Shown piece by piece: positions 49,627-58,455 of a stretch of DNA of 64,000 nt. A program made the position numbers and the translations under genes. Below the pieces are notes generated by a model that saw nothing but the letters and a program-made list of their open reading frames with translations, did no database searches and was not told the origin of the DNA. How positions within the stretch are numbered: the stretch's first letter is position 1; each line of letters begins with the position of its first letter. The DNA is from Alkalimonas cellulosilytica (GTDB lineage Bacteria; Pseudomonadota; Gammaproteobacteria; Enterobacterales; Alteromonadaceae). The stretch lies in assembly GCF_036325985.1 (NCBI RefSeq), contig NZ_JAUHLI010000011.1, positions 101,979 through 165,978 on the forward strand. The letters run 5' to 3'.

Positions 49627-50463
49627 CAAATAACGCCCATGAAAACGTAGATGGTCTTCAATAAAGCTGGCGATAAAGTAGTAGCTGTGATCGTAGCCTG
49701 GCTGAATGCGCAGCTCGAGTTCGGAGCCGCTGATGGTGCTGGCGGCCAGCAGGGCTTCGGGCTTGAGCTGCTCGGCCAGAAACTGATCGGCATCGCCCTG
49801 ATCAACCAGAATGGGCAGTGTCGCTTGCTTCTCTGCCAGCAGTACAGACGCATCGAAGTGCTGCCAGTGGCTTTCATCCTTGCCAAGATAACCCGTCAGC
49901 GCCTTTTGGCCCCAGGGGCAATGGATGGGGTTGCTGATTGGTGCAAAAGCCGAGACCGAGCAATACCGGCCGCTTTCCCGCAGTGCAATCACCAAAGCAC
50001 CATGGCCCCCCATCGAGTGGCCGGAAATGGAGCGTTGGGTACTGAGTGGCAATTCGGCCTCAACCAGCGCCGGCAGCTCTTTGGCGATGTAATCGTACAT
50101 CTGGTAGTGGCTGGCAAAAGGCGCTTCGGTGGCATTGACGTAAAAGCCTGCGCCCAGGCCAAAATCATAAGCTCCTTCCGGGTCATCCGGTACCTGGTCG
50201 CCACGGGGGCTGGTATCCGGGATCACCAGGGCAATGCCAAGCTCAGCGGCAACCCGCTGAGCACCGGCTTTGGCGGAGAAGTTTTCATCGTTGCAGGTAA
50301 GCCCTGATAGCCAGTACAGCGCTGGTACGTCCTTTTGTCCGGCCTGTGGTGGCAAATAGACGGAAAACTGCATCCGGCAATTCAGCACTTTGGAGTCGTG
50401 GGCAAAGCGCATCTGGCGGCCGCCAAACAGCCGCTGATCGCTGATTTTTTCTAAAGCTGGCAT
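49612..50463 (-). CDS. fghA: S-formylglutathione hydrolase
   Basis: 283 residues. Esterase D family alpha/beta hydrolase with YWLSGLTCNDENF, the nucleophile elbow SGHSMGGHGAL (Ser about 148), the Asp in VDQGDADQFL and the His in PGYDHSYYFIASF. It hydrolyses S-formylglutathione to formate and glutathione, the second step of formaldehyde detoxification. It lies 10 bp downstream of the dehydrogenase gene that makes its substrate. Confidence 0.95.
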   Translation of the reverse strand: MPALEKISDQRLFGGRQMRFAHDSKVLNCRMQFSVYLPPQAGQKDVPALYWLSGLTCNDENFSAKAGAQRVAAELGIALVIPDTSPRGDQVPDDPEGAYDFGLGAGFYVNATEAPFASHYQMYDYIAKELPALVEAELPLSTQRSISGHSMGGHGALVIALRESGRYCSVSAFAPISNPIHCPWGQKALTGYLGKDESHWQHFDASVLLAEKQATLPILVDQGDADQFLAEQLKPEALLAASTISGSELELRIQPGYDHSYYFIASFIEDHLRFHGRYLLPQS

Positions 50464-50473
50464 GCGCAGCTCC

Positions 50474-51592
50474 TTAAAAGTGGATCACGGTGCGAATCGA
50501 CTTGCCTTCATGCATCAAATCAAAGGCTTCGTTGATCCGCTCCAGTGGCAGCGTATGGGTGATAAAGGTATCCAGCTCGAACTCACCGGCCAGATAGCGC
50601 TCCACGTAATCCGGCAACTCAGAGCGGCCTTTCACCCCGCCAAAGGCAGTGCCACGCCAGACCCGGCCGGTCACCAACTGAAACGGCCGGGTGGATATTT
50701 CCTGGCCGGCACCTGCCACGCCAATAATCACCGATTCACCCCAGCCTTTGTGGCAGCACTCCAGCGCCGAGCGCATCACCTGCACATTGCCGATGCACTC
50801 AAAGGAGAAATCCACACCGCCATCGGTCATCTCTACGATCACCTCCTGAATCGGCTTATCGTAATCCTTCGGGTTAACCACATCGGTCGCGCCCAGCTGC
50901 TTAGCGATAGCAAACTTGCTTTCATTGATATCGATGGCGATGATGCGGCCGGCTTTGGCCATCACAGCACCGATAATAGCTGATAGCCCAATGCCACCCA
51001 AACCAAACACCGCCACGGTATCGCCCGGCTGTACCTTGGCGGTATTCATCACAGCGCCCATACCGGTGGTAACGCCACAGCCCAGCAGACAGACTTTTTC
51101 CAGCGGTGCGGTTTTGTTGATTTTGGCCAGCGAGATCTCCGGCAGCACGGTGTACTCGGAAAAGGTCGAGGTGCCCATGTAATGGTAAATCGGCTTGCCG
51201 TCTTTGGAGAAGCGGCTGGTGCCATCCGGCATCAGGCCTTTGCCCTGAGTCGCCCTGATGGCCTGGCACAAGTTGGTTTTGCCGGATAAACAGAACTTGC
51301 ATTTGCCACATTCCGGGGTGTAGAGCGGAATCACATGGTCACCGACCGCCACCGAGGTTACGCCTTCACCGACGGCTTCGACAATACCGCCACCTTCGTG
51401 ACCCAAAATTGCCGGGAAGACGCCTTCCGGATCGTCGCCAGACAAGGTGTAGGCATCGGTATGGCAGACGCCGGTTGCGACAATGCGTACCAGCACTTCA
51501 CCTGCCTGGGGTGGCATTAAATCAACTTCTTCGATGGAAAGTGGCTGGCCCGGGCCCCAGGCCACCGCCGCACGGGTTTTAATCGGTTGCAT
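50474..51592 (-). CDS. frmA: S-(hydroxymethyl)glutathione dehydrogenase (class III alcohol dehydrogenase)
   Basis: 372 residues. Catalytic zinc ligands are in TGVCHTDAY, GHEGGGIVEAVG and LLGCGVTTGMG; the structural zinc cysteines in CGKCKFCLSGKTNLC; the NAD-binding Rossmann motif is FGLGGIGLSAIIG. It oxidises S-hydroxymethylglutathione to S-formylglutathione. It is first in the frmA-fghA operon and is divergent from a LysR-type gene, which probably regulates it. Confidence 0.96.
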   Translation of the reverse strand: MQPIKTRAAVAWGPGQPLSIEEVDLMPPQAGEVLVRIVATGVCHTDAYTLSGDDPEGVFPAILGHEGGGIVEAVGEGVTSVAVGDHVIPLYTPECGKCKFCLSGKTNLCQAIRATQGKGLMPDGTSRFSKDGKPIYHYMGTSTFSEYTVLPEISLAKINKTAPLEKVCLLGCGVTTGMGAVMNTAKVQPGDTVAVFGLGGIGLSAIIGAVMAKAGRIIAIDINESKFAIAKQLGATDVVNPKDYDKPIQEVIVEMTDGGVDFSFECIGNVQVMRSALECCHKGWGESVIIGVAGAGQEISTRPFQLVTGRVWRGTAFGGVKGRSELPDYVERYLAGEFELDTFITHTLPLERINEAFDLMHEGKSIRTVIHF

Positions 51593-51692
51593 ACTCTGTT
51601 CCTGTAATCATTGCTTTATTGTTGTGCTCTAAGTCTAGTGCATTGTAATTTTTTCTGATTGCAGGATAATCTGGCTATTTATCAAATTAGTT

Positions 51693-51706
51693 TTGCATAT
51701 ATGCAA
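51693..51706. promoter_or_regulatory. 14-bp perfect palindrome in the frmA / lysR divergent region
   Basis: TTGCATATATGCAA lies 12 bp before the lysR-type ATG and 101 bp from the frmA start. A likely operator through which the LysR-type protein represses its own gene; it overlaps the region where that gene's promoter would end. Confidence 0.5.
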
Positions 51707-51718
51707 TAAAGAGGGGCA

Positions 51719-52600
51719 ATGAGTGACTGGCAGGGCATCAGTGAGTTTGTCGCCGTGGCGGAGCGGCACAGTTTTACTGCAGCGGCCAGGCAGCTGGGCT
51801 GTTCGGTGGCGCAAGTCAGCCGCAATGTGGCGGCGCTGGAACAGCGACTGGGTTTAAAGTTGCTGTTTCGCTCGACCCGCAGCGTCACCCTGACCAAAGA
51901 AGGCGAGTTGTATTTGCAGCATTGCCGGCACCTGGTCAGCGGTTTGCAGGAAGCCAATCAGCTGCTGGCTGATTTTAATCAGACCCCGCGGGGCCGGTTG
52001 CGCATTACCGCTCCAGTGTATTACGGTGAGTACCGGATTGCGCCTTTGTTGCATCAGTTTTTAGGGCATTACCCGGAGCTGGAGCTGCAATTGCAGCTTA
52101 GCAATGAGCGGCTGGATCTGATCCAGGGCAGTTACGATTTGGCGATACGATTGGGGCAGCTGGAGGACTCCAGCCTGATGGCCCGGCGCTTAACTTCCCG
52201 GCAGTTGCACCTAGTGGCTGCACCCTCCTATCTTGCCGAGGCGGGAACGCCAAAAAGTTTGACCGAGTTGCAACATCATTCTTGTTTACCAGGTACTTTG
52301 GATCACTGGCGGTTTCAGGAAGCAGGCAAAGCGGTCAGCTTCCGCCCGCGGGGCCGGGTGCAGTGCAACAGTGGTCTGGCTTTGTTGGATGCTGCCCGCT
52401 GCGGCCTTGGTCTGGTGCAATTGCCGGATTATTACCTTGGCACAGCGCTTGAGCGTGGGCAATTGATTGAAGTCTTGTCAGCGTTCAGGCCCAAACCTGA
52501 AGGGATCTGGGCCTTGTATCCGCAAAACCGTCATTTGACGGCGAGAGTGCAGCTGCTGATTGATTTTCTGTATCAGCAGCTGGCGATTGATGTGAACTAG
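51719..52600 (+). CDS. LysR family transcriptional regulator
   Basis: 293 residues. The N-terminal winged helix (ISEFVAVAERHSFTAAARQLGCSVAQVS, residues ~5-35) is followed by a periplasmic-binding-like effector domain (RLRITAPVYYGEYRIAPLL onward). Divergent from frmA-fghA by 126 bp, the typical LysR arrangement, so it is a good candidate regulator of formaldehyde detoxification; the effector is unknown. It overlaps the convergent M28 gene by 4 bp. Confidence 0.92.
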   Translation: MSDWQGISEFVAVAERHSFTAAARQLGCSVAQVSRNVAALEQRLGLKLLFRSTRSVTLTKEGELYLQHCRHLVSGLQEANQLLADFNQTPRGRLRITAPVYYGEYRIAPLLHQFLGHYPELELQLQLSNERLDLIQGSYDLAIRLGQLEDSSLMARRLTSRQLHLVAAPSYLAEAGTPKSLTELQHHSCLPGTLDHWRFQEAGKAVSFRPRGRVQCNSGLALLDAARCGLGLVQLPDYYLGTALERGQLIEVLSAFRPKPEGIWALYPQNRHLTARVQLLIDFLYQQLAIDVN

Positions 52601-54282
52601 TTGGCCGCTTCCAGCACTGCTTGCTGGGTATGGGGCTGTCCAATCACATCATGGAAGTAGCTTTCTTGCAGCCAGAAAGGCCGCTGTGGATCATTGGCCA
52701 AATCCAGCGCAATGTTAAAGTTGATTTGGGTGAAAATGGCGCCGAAATCGTAGCGGATAGGGCCATACTCCCGGGTTAAATCGGCAATCGAATCGGTCGG
52801 CTTATGGTAATGCTTGGCAAAGAAGCTGCCCCAGATGGCGGCGGCATCTTGTTCTGGGTCCTGCGATTCAAAACCAGTCATTAAAAACACCGCCGGAATG
52901 CCCTGACGCACTAGCGTGTAGTGATCAGAGCGGGTGAAAATGGCTTGCTCCGGCATTGGATCCGGACTTAAGCGAATGCCTTCACGGGCAGCGGCACGCT
53001 CCACCACTGGGCCAAGTGAGGAATGGTTGGCACCAAAGGCAATCAAGTCAGCAAACGGATACAACAGCACCGGCATGTCCATATTGACGTTGGCAATCAG
53101 GTTCTCAATCGGTCGGGTTGGGTTGTGCGCATAGTAATCCGCACCCAGCAGGCCTTTTTCTTCTCCGGTCACTACCAAAAACAGGATAGAGCGTTTCGGT
53201 GCTTGCTCCAGCTCGGTAAACATGCGGGCAGTTTCCAGCAAAATAGCCACACCGGCGGCATTGTCCATGGCGCCATTATTCACCCGATTGTCGCTGCGGA
53301 CATCCTGGATCATGCCGATGTGATCCGAGTGCGCCGTCAGTACCACGTATTCATGACGCAGAGTTGGGTCTGATCCTGGTAGCACAGCGACCACATTAGG
53401 GCTGGTGATGTCTTCATGGGTCGACTGGCGGCTTAAAGTCGCGCTGATATTCAGTGCAAAGCCTGCCGGCATTTCTTTGGCTTCAAGTTGTTCGAAGATG
53501 GCGCTAAGCGGTGTTTCTGCCTGGGCAAACAGGGCCTCGGCGGCTTCATGATGCACATAAGCACCACCACGCAGTTGGCGTTGGACACCCCCTGGCTGCC
53601 CATCGCTGTCCAGCCAACGCATCGATGGGGTGTTCAGATACAAGATGCTGTTGGCGTATGGCCTAACCGCTTCGCGTTGAGGCGTGTGAATGGTAATGAT
53701 ACCCACAGCGCCTTGCTCGGCGGCAAATCGGCTACGCTCACGGCCCAAATGCGCCGCTTCTTCGCTGGGAATATGCTCTGGCAGGCCTGGCAGCATCACG
53801 GCGATTTTACCGTCCAGATCCAGTCCCTGGTAATCGTTGATGCCAAACTCTTCGGATATCAGGCCATAGCCAACAAACACCAAAGGGGCGCTAACGCTGG
53901 ACTCGGTGGCCACCGGGTCGGCACCGCTGAAAAAGGCTTTCGGGTAGGGCAATGCCTGATCGCCATCGGCCGTATGCAGCACCATGCGGGCACTGTTGGG
54001 TACTAAGCGGCTGCTACGCAGTGGTACCCGTTGAAAAAAAGTGCCGTTATCGCCGGCCGGTTGCAGGCCAAGCGCCTGCAATTGCGTGGCAATGTACAAA
54101 GAGGCGATTTCATGACCGCGGCTGCCGGTATCACGGCCTTCCAGTTCATCGGATGCCAGAAACAGCATATGGCCTTCAATGGCCGCAGCACTGGCCAGTG
54201 GCTCGGTGCGATCCATGGTGGATACCGCACTGCAGCCAAGTAACAATAAGCTGGCGGCAACAACAACGCTTAGATAATTCAT
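52597..54282 (-). CDS. M28 family zinc metallopeptidase, lipoprotein
   Basis: 561 residues from the ATG at 54282, which starts a lipoprotein signal (VVVAASLLLLGC); an open frame extends upstream without a credible start. A PA-like insert domain (FVGYGLISEEFGINDY, EEAAHLGRERSRFA) precedes the co-catalytic dizinc peptidase: VLTAHSDHIG, NNGAMDNAAGVAILL, VVTGEEKGLLGADYYA and a C-terminal histidine in SFFAKHYHKPTDSI. Probably an aminopeptidase facing the periplasm or cell surface. No operon partner. Confidence 0.92.
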   Translation of the reverse strand: MNYLSVVVAASLLLLGCSAVSTMDRTEPLASAAAIEGHMLFLASDELEGRDTGSRGHEIASLYIATQLQALGLQPAGDNGTFFQRVPLRSSRLVPNSARMVLHTADGDQALPYPKAFFSGADPVATESSVSAPLVFVGYGLISEEFGINDYQGLDLDGKIAVMLPGLPEHIPSEEAAHLGRERSRFAAEQGAVGIITIHTPQREAVRPYANSILYLNTPSMRWLDSDGQPGGVQRQLRGGAYVHHEAAEALFAQAETPLSAIFEQLEAKEMPAGFALNISATLSRQSTHEDITSPNVVAVLPGSDPTLRHEYVVLTAHSDHIGMIQDVRSDNRVNNGAMDNAAGVAILLETARMFTELEQAPKRSILFLVVTGEEKGLLGADYYAHNPTRPIENLIANVNMDMPVLLYPFADLIAFGANHSSLGPVVERAAAREGIRLSPDPMPEQAIFTRSDHYTLVRQGIPAVFLMTGFESQDPEQDAAAIWGSFFAKHYHKPTDSIADLTREYGPIRYDFGAIFTQINFNIALDLANDPQRPFWLQESYFHDVIGQPHTQQAVLEAAN

Positions 54283-54367
54283 AACAACAAACCTGGTTGA
54301 ATAGTCGGGGTTTTTATACGCAGAAAGGCGGCGAAAGACCAGCCAAAATCGGTCAATCGCCAGACAG

Positions 54368-55048
54368 TTACGCCTGATAACGCGGTGTGGCTGCAATAGC
54401 CGCCAGCAGTTGGTGGTAATCGCTGATGGCCGGGTATTGCTCAATCTGGCGCAGCGCCTGCTGGCTGTCCGGGTTAGCTACCGCCAGCAAGTGGCGGATG
54501 CCAAACTCCTCAGCGGCCTGCAGAATGGGTAGGCTATCATCCACAAACAAGGTGCGCTCAGGGTCAAAGCCTAAGCGGTCCTGCAGCTTCTGCCACAAGG
54601 CCCAGCTTTCCTTGGCGACACCAAATTCATGGGTAGAGATCAACTGCTCAATGTATTTGGCCAAATCGGTGCGTTCAATCTTCAGCGACAGGCTATCCGG
54701 GTGGGCGTTGGTCACCAGCACAATATGACGACCGCTGTCTTTTAACGCCGACAGAAATGCCGGTACGTCGTCGCGCATGCGGATTTTATCCATCACTTCA
54801 CGCTTCAGCTCGGTGATCGGTAGTTGCAGTCGTTTGCCCCAGTAATCCAAACAATACCATTCCAGCTTACCGGTCAATTGGGCGTACTCGGCCTGCAGCT
54901 CGGCTTTGGCTTGTTCCGGCGTGCGGTTGGTCAGCTGAGCCCAGCGCCTTGGCAAATGTTCCAGCCAGAAATGATTGTCAAAGTGCAAATCCAGCAGGGT
55001 GCCATCCATATCCAGCAGGACGGTATCAATTTGATCCCAGTTCAGCAT
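54368..55048 (-). CDS. yrfG: HAD family GMP/IMP nucleotidase
   Basis: 226 residues. HAD motif I VLLDMDGTLLDLHFDN at the N terminus, motif II LVTNAHPDSL, motif III Lys near GVAKESWALW and motif IV FVDDSLPILQAA. The YrfG family dephosphorylates purine nucleotides such as IMP and GMP. It is divergent from nudE with 94 bp between, a pairing conserved in Gammaproteobacteria. Confidence 0.92.
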   Translation of the reverse strand: MLNWDQIDTVLLDMDGTLLDLHFDNHFWLEHLPRRWAQLTNRTPEQAKAELQAEYAQLTGKLEWYCLDYWGKRLQLPITELKREVMDKIRMRDDVPAFLSALKDSGRHIVLVTNAHPDSLSLKIERTDLAKYIEQLISTHEFGVAKESWALWQKLQDRLGFDPERTLFVDDSLPILQAAEEFGIRHLLAVANPDSQQALRQIEQYPAISDYHQLLAAIAATPRYQA

Positions 55049-55142
55049 CGTTTTTTCCTGTCATTCGTTTTATCATGGGGCAAAGCAGAGTGTTGCACAG
55101 GCAACAGCCGCCTGGCGGCGCTATTGTAGCAGAGGGAAGCGA

Positions 55143-55730
55143 ATGGCTGAATCGAAGCAGACAAAACAACCACCAGAGATCCTTAATCAAGAAGTGGTGG
55201 CGCAAAGCCGGCTGTTTAAAATTGAGCAACTGCAACTGCGCTTCAGCAATGGCGAAGAGCGGCTCTATGAACGGATGCGCGGCAGTGGTCGTGGTGCTGT
55301 GATGGTAGTAGCCATGCCTGATGCAGAGCACTTTTATCTGGTCCGGGAGTACTGCGCCGGAACCCACGACTATCAACTGGGCTTTCCCAAAGGCCTGATC
55401 GATCCGGGAGAAGATCCTCTGGCGGCCGCCAACCGCGAATTAAAGGAAGAGATTGGATTTGGTGCCAGGCGTTTGATCCCATTAAAATCTGTGGCACTGG
55501 CTCCAGGCTATTTTAATGCTACAATGCATATAGTGCTGGCGCTGGATTTGTACCCGGAGCAACTGGCCGGTGATGAACCTGAACCATTGCAGCGGGTAAG
55601 CTGGCCCCGGCACCATCTGGATGAGTTGCTGCAGCAGGTTGATTTTACCGAAGCCCGCAGTGTAGCCGCTCTTTTTCTGGCAGACGCTTACCTGGCAAGG
55701 AATCCCGATGTTTTTGAGCTCACTGCTTGA
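55143..55730 (+). CDS. nudE: ADP compounds hydrolase NudE
   Basis: 195 residues with an intact Nudix box GLIDPGEDPLAAANRELKEE continuing IGF (about residues 83-105). NudE cleaves ADP-ribose, NADH and Ap3A-type compounds to limit their build-up. A ribosome site GAGGGAAG precedes the ATG. Its end overlaps the cysQ start by 23 bp, so the two are co-expressed. Confidence 0.94.
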   Translation: MAESKQTKQPPEILNQEVVAQSRLFKIEQLQLRFSNGEERLYERMRGSGRGAVMVVAMPDAEHFYLVREYCAGTHDYQLGFPKGLIDPGEDPLAAANRELKEEIGFGARRLIPLKSVALAPGYFNATMHIVLALDLYPEQLAGDEPEPLQRVSWPRHHLDELLQQVDFTEARSVAALFLADAYLARNPDVFELTA

Positions 55731-56514
55731 ACCGATTAAAACGGCGGCCAAACAGGCCGGCGACCGGCTCTGGCAGCTGTACCAAAGCGGTGACTACCAG
55801 CAAGCCACCAAAGACGATCAAAGTCCGGTGACCACGGCCGATCTGGCTGCGAATGACATCATCATGCAGCACCTGCAGGCGCTGACACCCGATATTCCCA
55901 TTATCTCTGAAGAAGTGCAGTTGTTGCCATTGGCAAAGCGCCAGCACTGGCCGCGCTATTGGCTGATTGATCCGATGGATGGTACCCAGGAGTTTGTTGC
56001 CCGCAGCGGTGATTTTGCCGTCAGTATTGCATTGGTCGAGCATGGCTGGCCGGCGCTTGGGGTGATTTACTGGCCGAAAGAGCAGGTATTGTATTACGCC
56101 ACCCGGGGCCATGGTGCTTTTAAGCAAAAAGGCTCTAAAATCCGCCGTATTCAGGTGCATCAGCACCAACAACCCGAACCGCTCAGGGTGGCGGTCAGTC
56201 GTCGTCAGGCGCGTGAACCCATCGAGCAATTGCTGCCCGATGGCCAGCAGGTGGAGTACATTCCACTCGGTAGTTGCTCCCTCAAAAGCTGCCTGGTCGC
56301 CGAAGGCGGTGCCGATTGTTATGTCCGGCTTGGCCCGACCGGGGAATGGGATACCGGCGCCGTGCATATTATTGTGGAAGAGGCGGGTGGTAAGATCCTC
56401 GATAGCAGCTTTGCGCCGCTCAGTTACAATCAACGCGAAAGTCTCGCCAATCCCAACTTTGTGGTGATGGGCCAGGCAGCTTTGCCCTGGCCAGAATTGA
56501 TACAGCCGCAGTAA
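55708..56514 (+). CDS. cysQ: 3'(2'),5'-bisphosphate nucleotidase CysQ
   Basis: 268 residues of the inositol-monophosphatase fold. Metal-binding elements: DDQSPVTTADLAAND, IPIISEE, the core IDPMDGTQEFVARSGDF, and the distal Asp in GPTGEWDTGAVHII. It removes the 3' phosphate from PAP/PAPS, which ties in with sulfate assimilation and cysteine supply. It overlaps nudE by 23 bp. Confidence 0.95.
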   Translation: MFLSSLLEPIKTAAKQAGDRLWQLYQSGDYQQATKDDQSPVTTADLAANDIIMQHLQALTPDIPIISEEVQLLPLAKRQHWPRYWLIDPMDGTQEFVARSGDFAVSIALVEHGWPALGVIYWPKEQVLYYATRGHGAFKQKGSKIRRIQVHQHQQPEPLRVAVSRRQAREPIEQLLPDGQQVEYIPLGSCSLKSCLVAEGGADCYVRLGPTGEWDTGAVHIIVEEAGGKILDSSFAPLSYNQRESLANPNFVVMGQAALPWPELIQPQ

Positions 56515-56661
56515 ACTTTCACCGCTTGCAACAAAAAAACAAGCATGCTTATGCAGCAAAACCGCATAGGCCGCGGCCTGCCTTGGTTGGCGCTGATTTG
56601 GCTGCGATCAAAACCTATCTTTTTAACAGCAAAAACGGTATTATGCACGAGTGTTTTTTAG

Positions 56662-56676
56662 GCAGCTGAGCTGCCG
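56662..56676. promoter_or_regulatory. Inverted repeat in the pckA leader
   Basis: GGCAGCT-G-AGCTGCC, perfect 7-bp arms with one central base, 77 bp before the pckA ATG. It is downstream of a -10-like TATTAT (56639-56644), so it would lie at the 5' end of the mRNA as a hairpin or serve as a repressor site. Confidence 0.4.
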
Positions 56677-56752
56677 GCACACTGAAAGATGAACGTTGAA
56701 GTCCGCCTAGAGACTGCACCCTACACCTACAGTACCCTTAGGAGCCTACATC

Positions 56753-58351
56753 ATGTCCGATTTGGATCTGAGCCAATACGGCATCACCGATGTCACGGAA
56801 GTCGTATATAACCCCAGTTACGACCAGTTGTTTGCGGAAGAGACGCGTGCGGATCTCGAAGGTTATGAGCAGGGGAAAGTGACCACCCTGGGCGCCGTAG
56901 CCGTGGATACCGGTATTTTTACCGGCCGTTCCCCAAAAGATAAATACATTGTCCGTGACGACACCACCCGCGATACGTTGTGGTGGGCAGATCAGGGCAA
57001 AAACGACAACAAGCCGATTTCGCCGGAGGTCTGGGCCGATTTAAAGGGCTTGGTCACTAAGCAGTTGTCTGGCAAGCGTTTGTTCGTGGTGGATACTTTT
57101 TGTGGTGCCAACCCGGATACCCGTTTATCGGTACGTTTTATCACCGAAGTGGCCTGGCAGGCGCATTTTGTCAAAAACATGTTTATTCGCCCAAGCGATG
57201 ATGAACTGAAAAATTACACACCGGATTTCGTGGTAATGAATGGTGCCAAATGCACCAACCCGAACTGGCAGCAGCATGGCCTGAATTCTGAGAACTTCAT
57301 TGCCTTTAACCTGACCGAGCGTATCCAGCTGATTGGCGGTACCTGGTACGGCGGCGAAATGAAAAAGGGCATGTTCTCGCTGATGAACTACTACCTGCCG
57401 CTGCAAGGCATAGCTTCGATGCATTGCTCTGCCAACGTCTGTGAAGATGGCAACGTGGCGGTGTTCTTTGGCCTGTCCGGCACCGGCAAAACCACGCTGT
57501 CGACTGATCCAAAGCGCAAGCTGATCGGCGATGACGAGCACGGCTGGGACGACGACGGTATCTTCAACTTTGAAGGCGGCTGCTACGCCAAAACCATCAA
57601 TCTGTCACAAGAAAACGAGCCGGATATCTACCAGGCTATCCGCCGTGATGCCTTGTTGGAAAACGTCACTGTGCGCGCCGATGGTACTGTCGATTTTGAC
57701 GATGGCTCCAAAACCGAGAACACCCGGGTCTCTTACCCGATTTACCATATCGACAACATCGTTAAGCCAGTCTCTAAAGCAGGCCATGCCAAAAAGGTGA
57801 TCTTCCTGACCGCCGATGCCTTTGGTGTATTACCGCCGGTGGCCAAGCTGACCAAAGAGCAAACCAAGTACCACTTCCTGTCTGGCTTTACCGCCAAACT
57901 GGCCGGTACCGAGCGGGGCATCACCGAGCCAACCCCAACTTTCTCCAGCTGTTTTGGCGCGGCTTTCTTAAGCCTGCACCCCACCAAGTACGCTGAAGTG
58001 CTGGTGAAGCGGATGGAAGCAGCTGGTGCTGAAGCCTACCTGGTGAATACCGGTTGGAACGGTACTGGCAAGCGCATTTCCATCAAAGCCACCCGTGCCA
58101 TCATTGATGCCATTCTGGATGGCAGCATTGAGAATGCCGAGTTTATGCAGCTGCCGTACTTTAATCTGGCGGTGCCGACGCATCTGCACGATGTGGAAGA
58201 CGGTATTCTGGATCCGCGTAACACCTATGCTGATGCAGCTGAGTGGGATGCCAAGGCGAAAGATTTGGCGCAGCGCTTTATCAACAACTTCGAGAAGTTC
58301 ACCGACAACGACGAAGGCAAAGCCCTGGTTGCGGCCGGCCCGCAGTTGTAA
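56753..58351 (+). CDS. pckA: Phosphoenolpyruvate carboxykinase (ATP)
   Basis: 532 residues. It converts oxaloacetate and ATP to phosphoenolpyruvate, the first step of gluconeogenesis. Kinase-1a P-loop GLSGTGKTTLSTDP (about residue 240), kinase-2 LIGDDEHGWDDDGIFNFEGG, and the substrate region TGRSPKDKYIVRDD are intact. An AGGAG ribosome site precedes the ATG, and a strong terminator follows. A single-gene unit. Confidence 0.97.
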   Translation: MSDLDLSQYGITDVTEVVYNPSYDQLFAEETRADLEGYEQGKVTTLGAVAVDTGIFTGRSPKDKYIVRDDTTRDTLWWADQGKNDNKPISPEVWADLKGLVTKQLSGKRLFVVDTFCGANPDTRLSVRFITEVAWQAHFVKNMFIRPSDDELKNYTPDFVVMNGAKCTNPNWQQHGLNSENFIAFNLTERIQLIGGTWYGGEMKKGMFSLMNYYLPLQGIASMHCSANVCEDGNVAVFFGLSGTGKTTLSTDPKRKLIGDDEHGWDDDGIFNFEGGCYAKTINLSQENEPDIYQAIRRDALLENVTVRADGTVDFDDGSKTENTRVSYPIYHIDNIVKPVSKAGHAKKVIFLTADAFGVLPPVAKLTKEQTKYHFLSGFTAKLAGTERGITEPTPTFSSCFGAAFLSLHPTKYAEVLVKRMEAAGAEAYLVNTGWNGTGKRISIKATRAIIDAILDGSIENAEFMQLPYFNLAVPTHLHDVEDGILDPRNTYADAAEWDAKAKDLAQRFINNFEKFTDNDEGKALVAAGPQL

Positions 58352-58367
58352 GCGGTTCGCTTTGATG

Positions 58368-58397
58368 AAAAAACGCAGCCTGGAGGCTGCGTTTTTT
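58368..58397. terminator. Bidirectional terminator between pckA and the M3 peptidase gene
   Basis: A6 + CGCAGCC (58374-58380), loop TGGA, GGCTGCG (58385-58391) + T6. The A and T tracts make it function on both strands, between convergent genes. Confidence 0.92.
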
Positions 58398-58455
58398 ATT
58401 GGTTTTTTTCGAGAAAAAGCGATGCCCGTAAGCACCGCTTTTGTTATTGCAGCAA

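Noticed and set aside
54283..54444. N-terminal extension of the M28 peptidase frame
   Set aside because: The extra 54 codons carry no signal and would hide the obvious lipoprotein signal that begins at the ATG at 54282.
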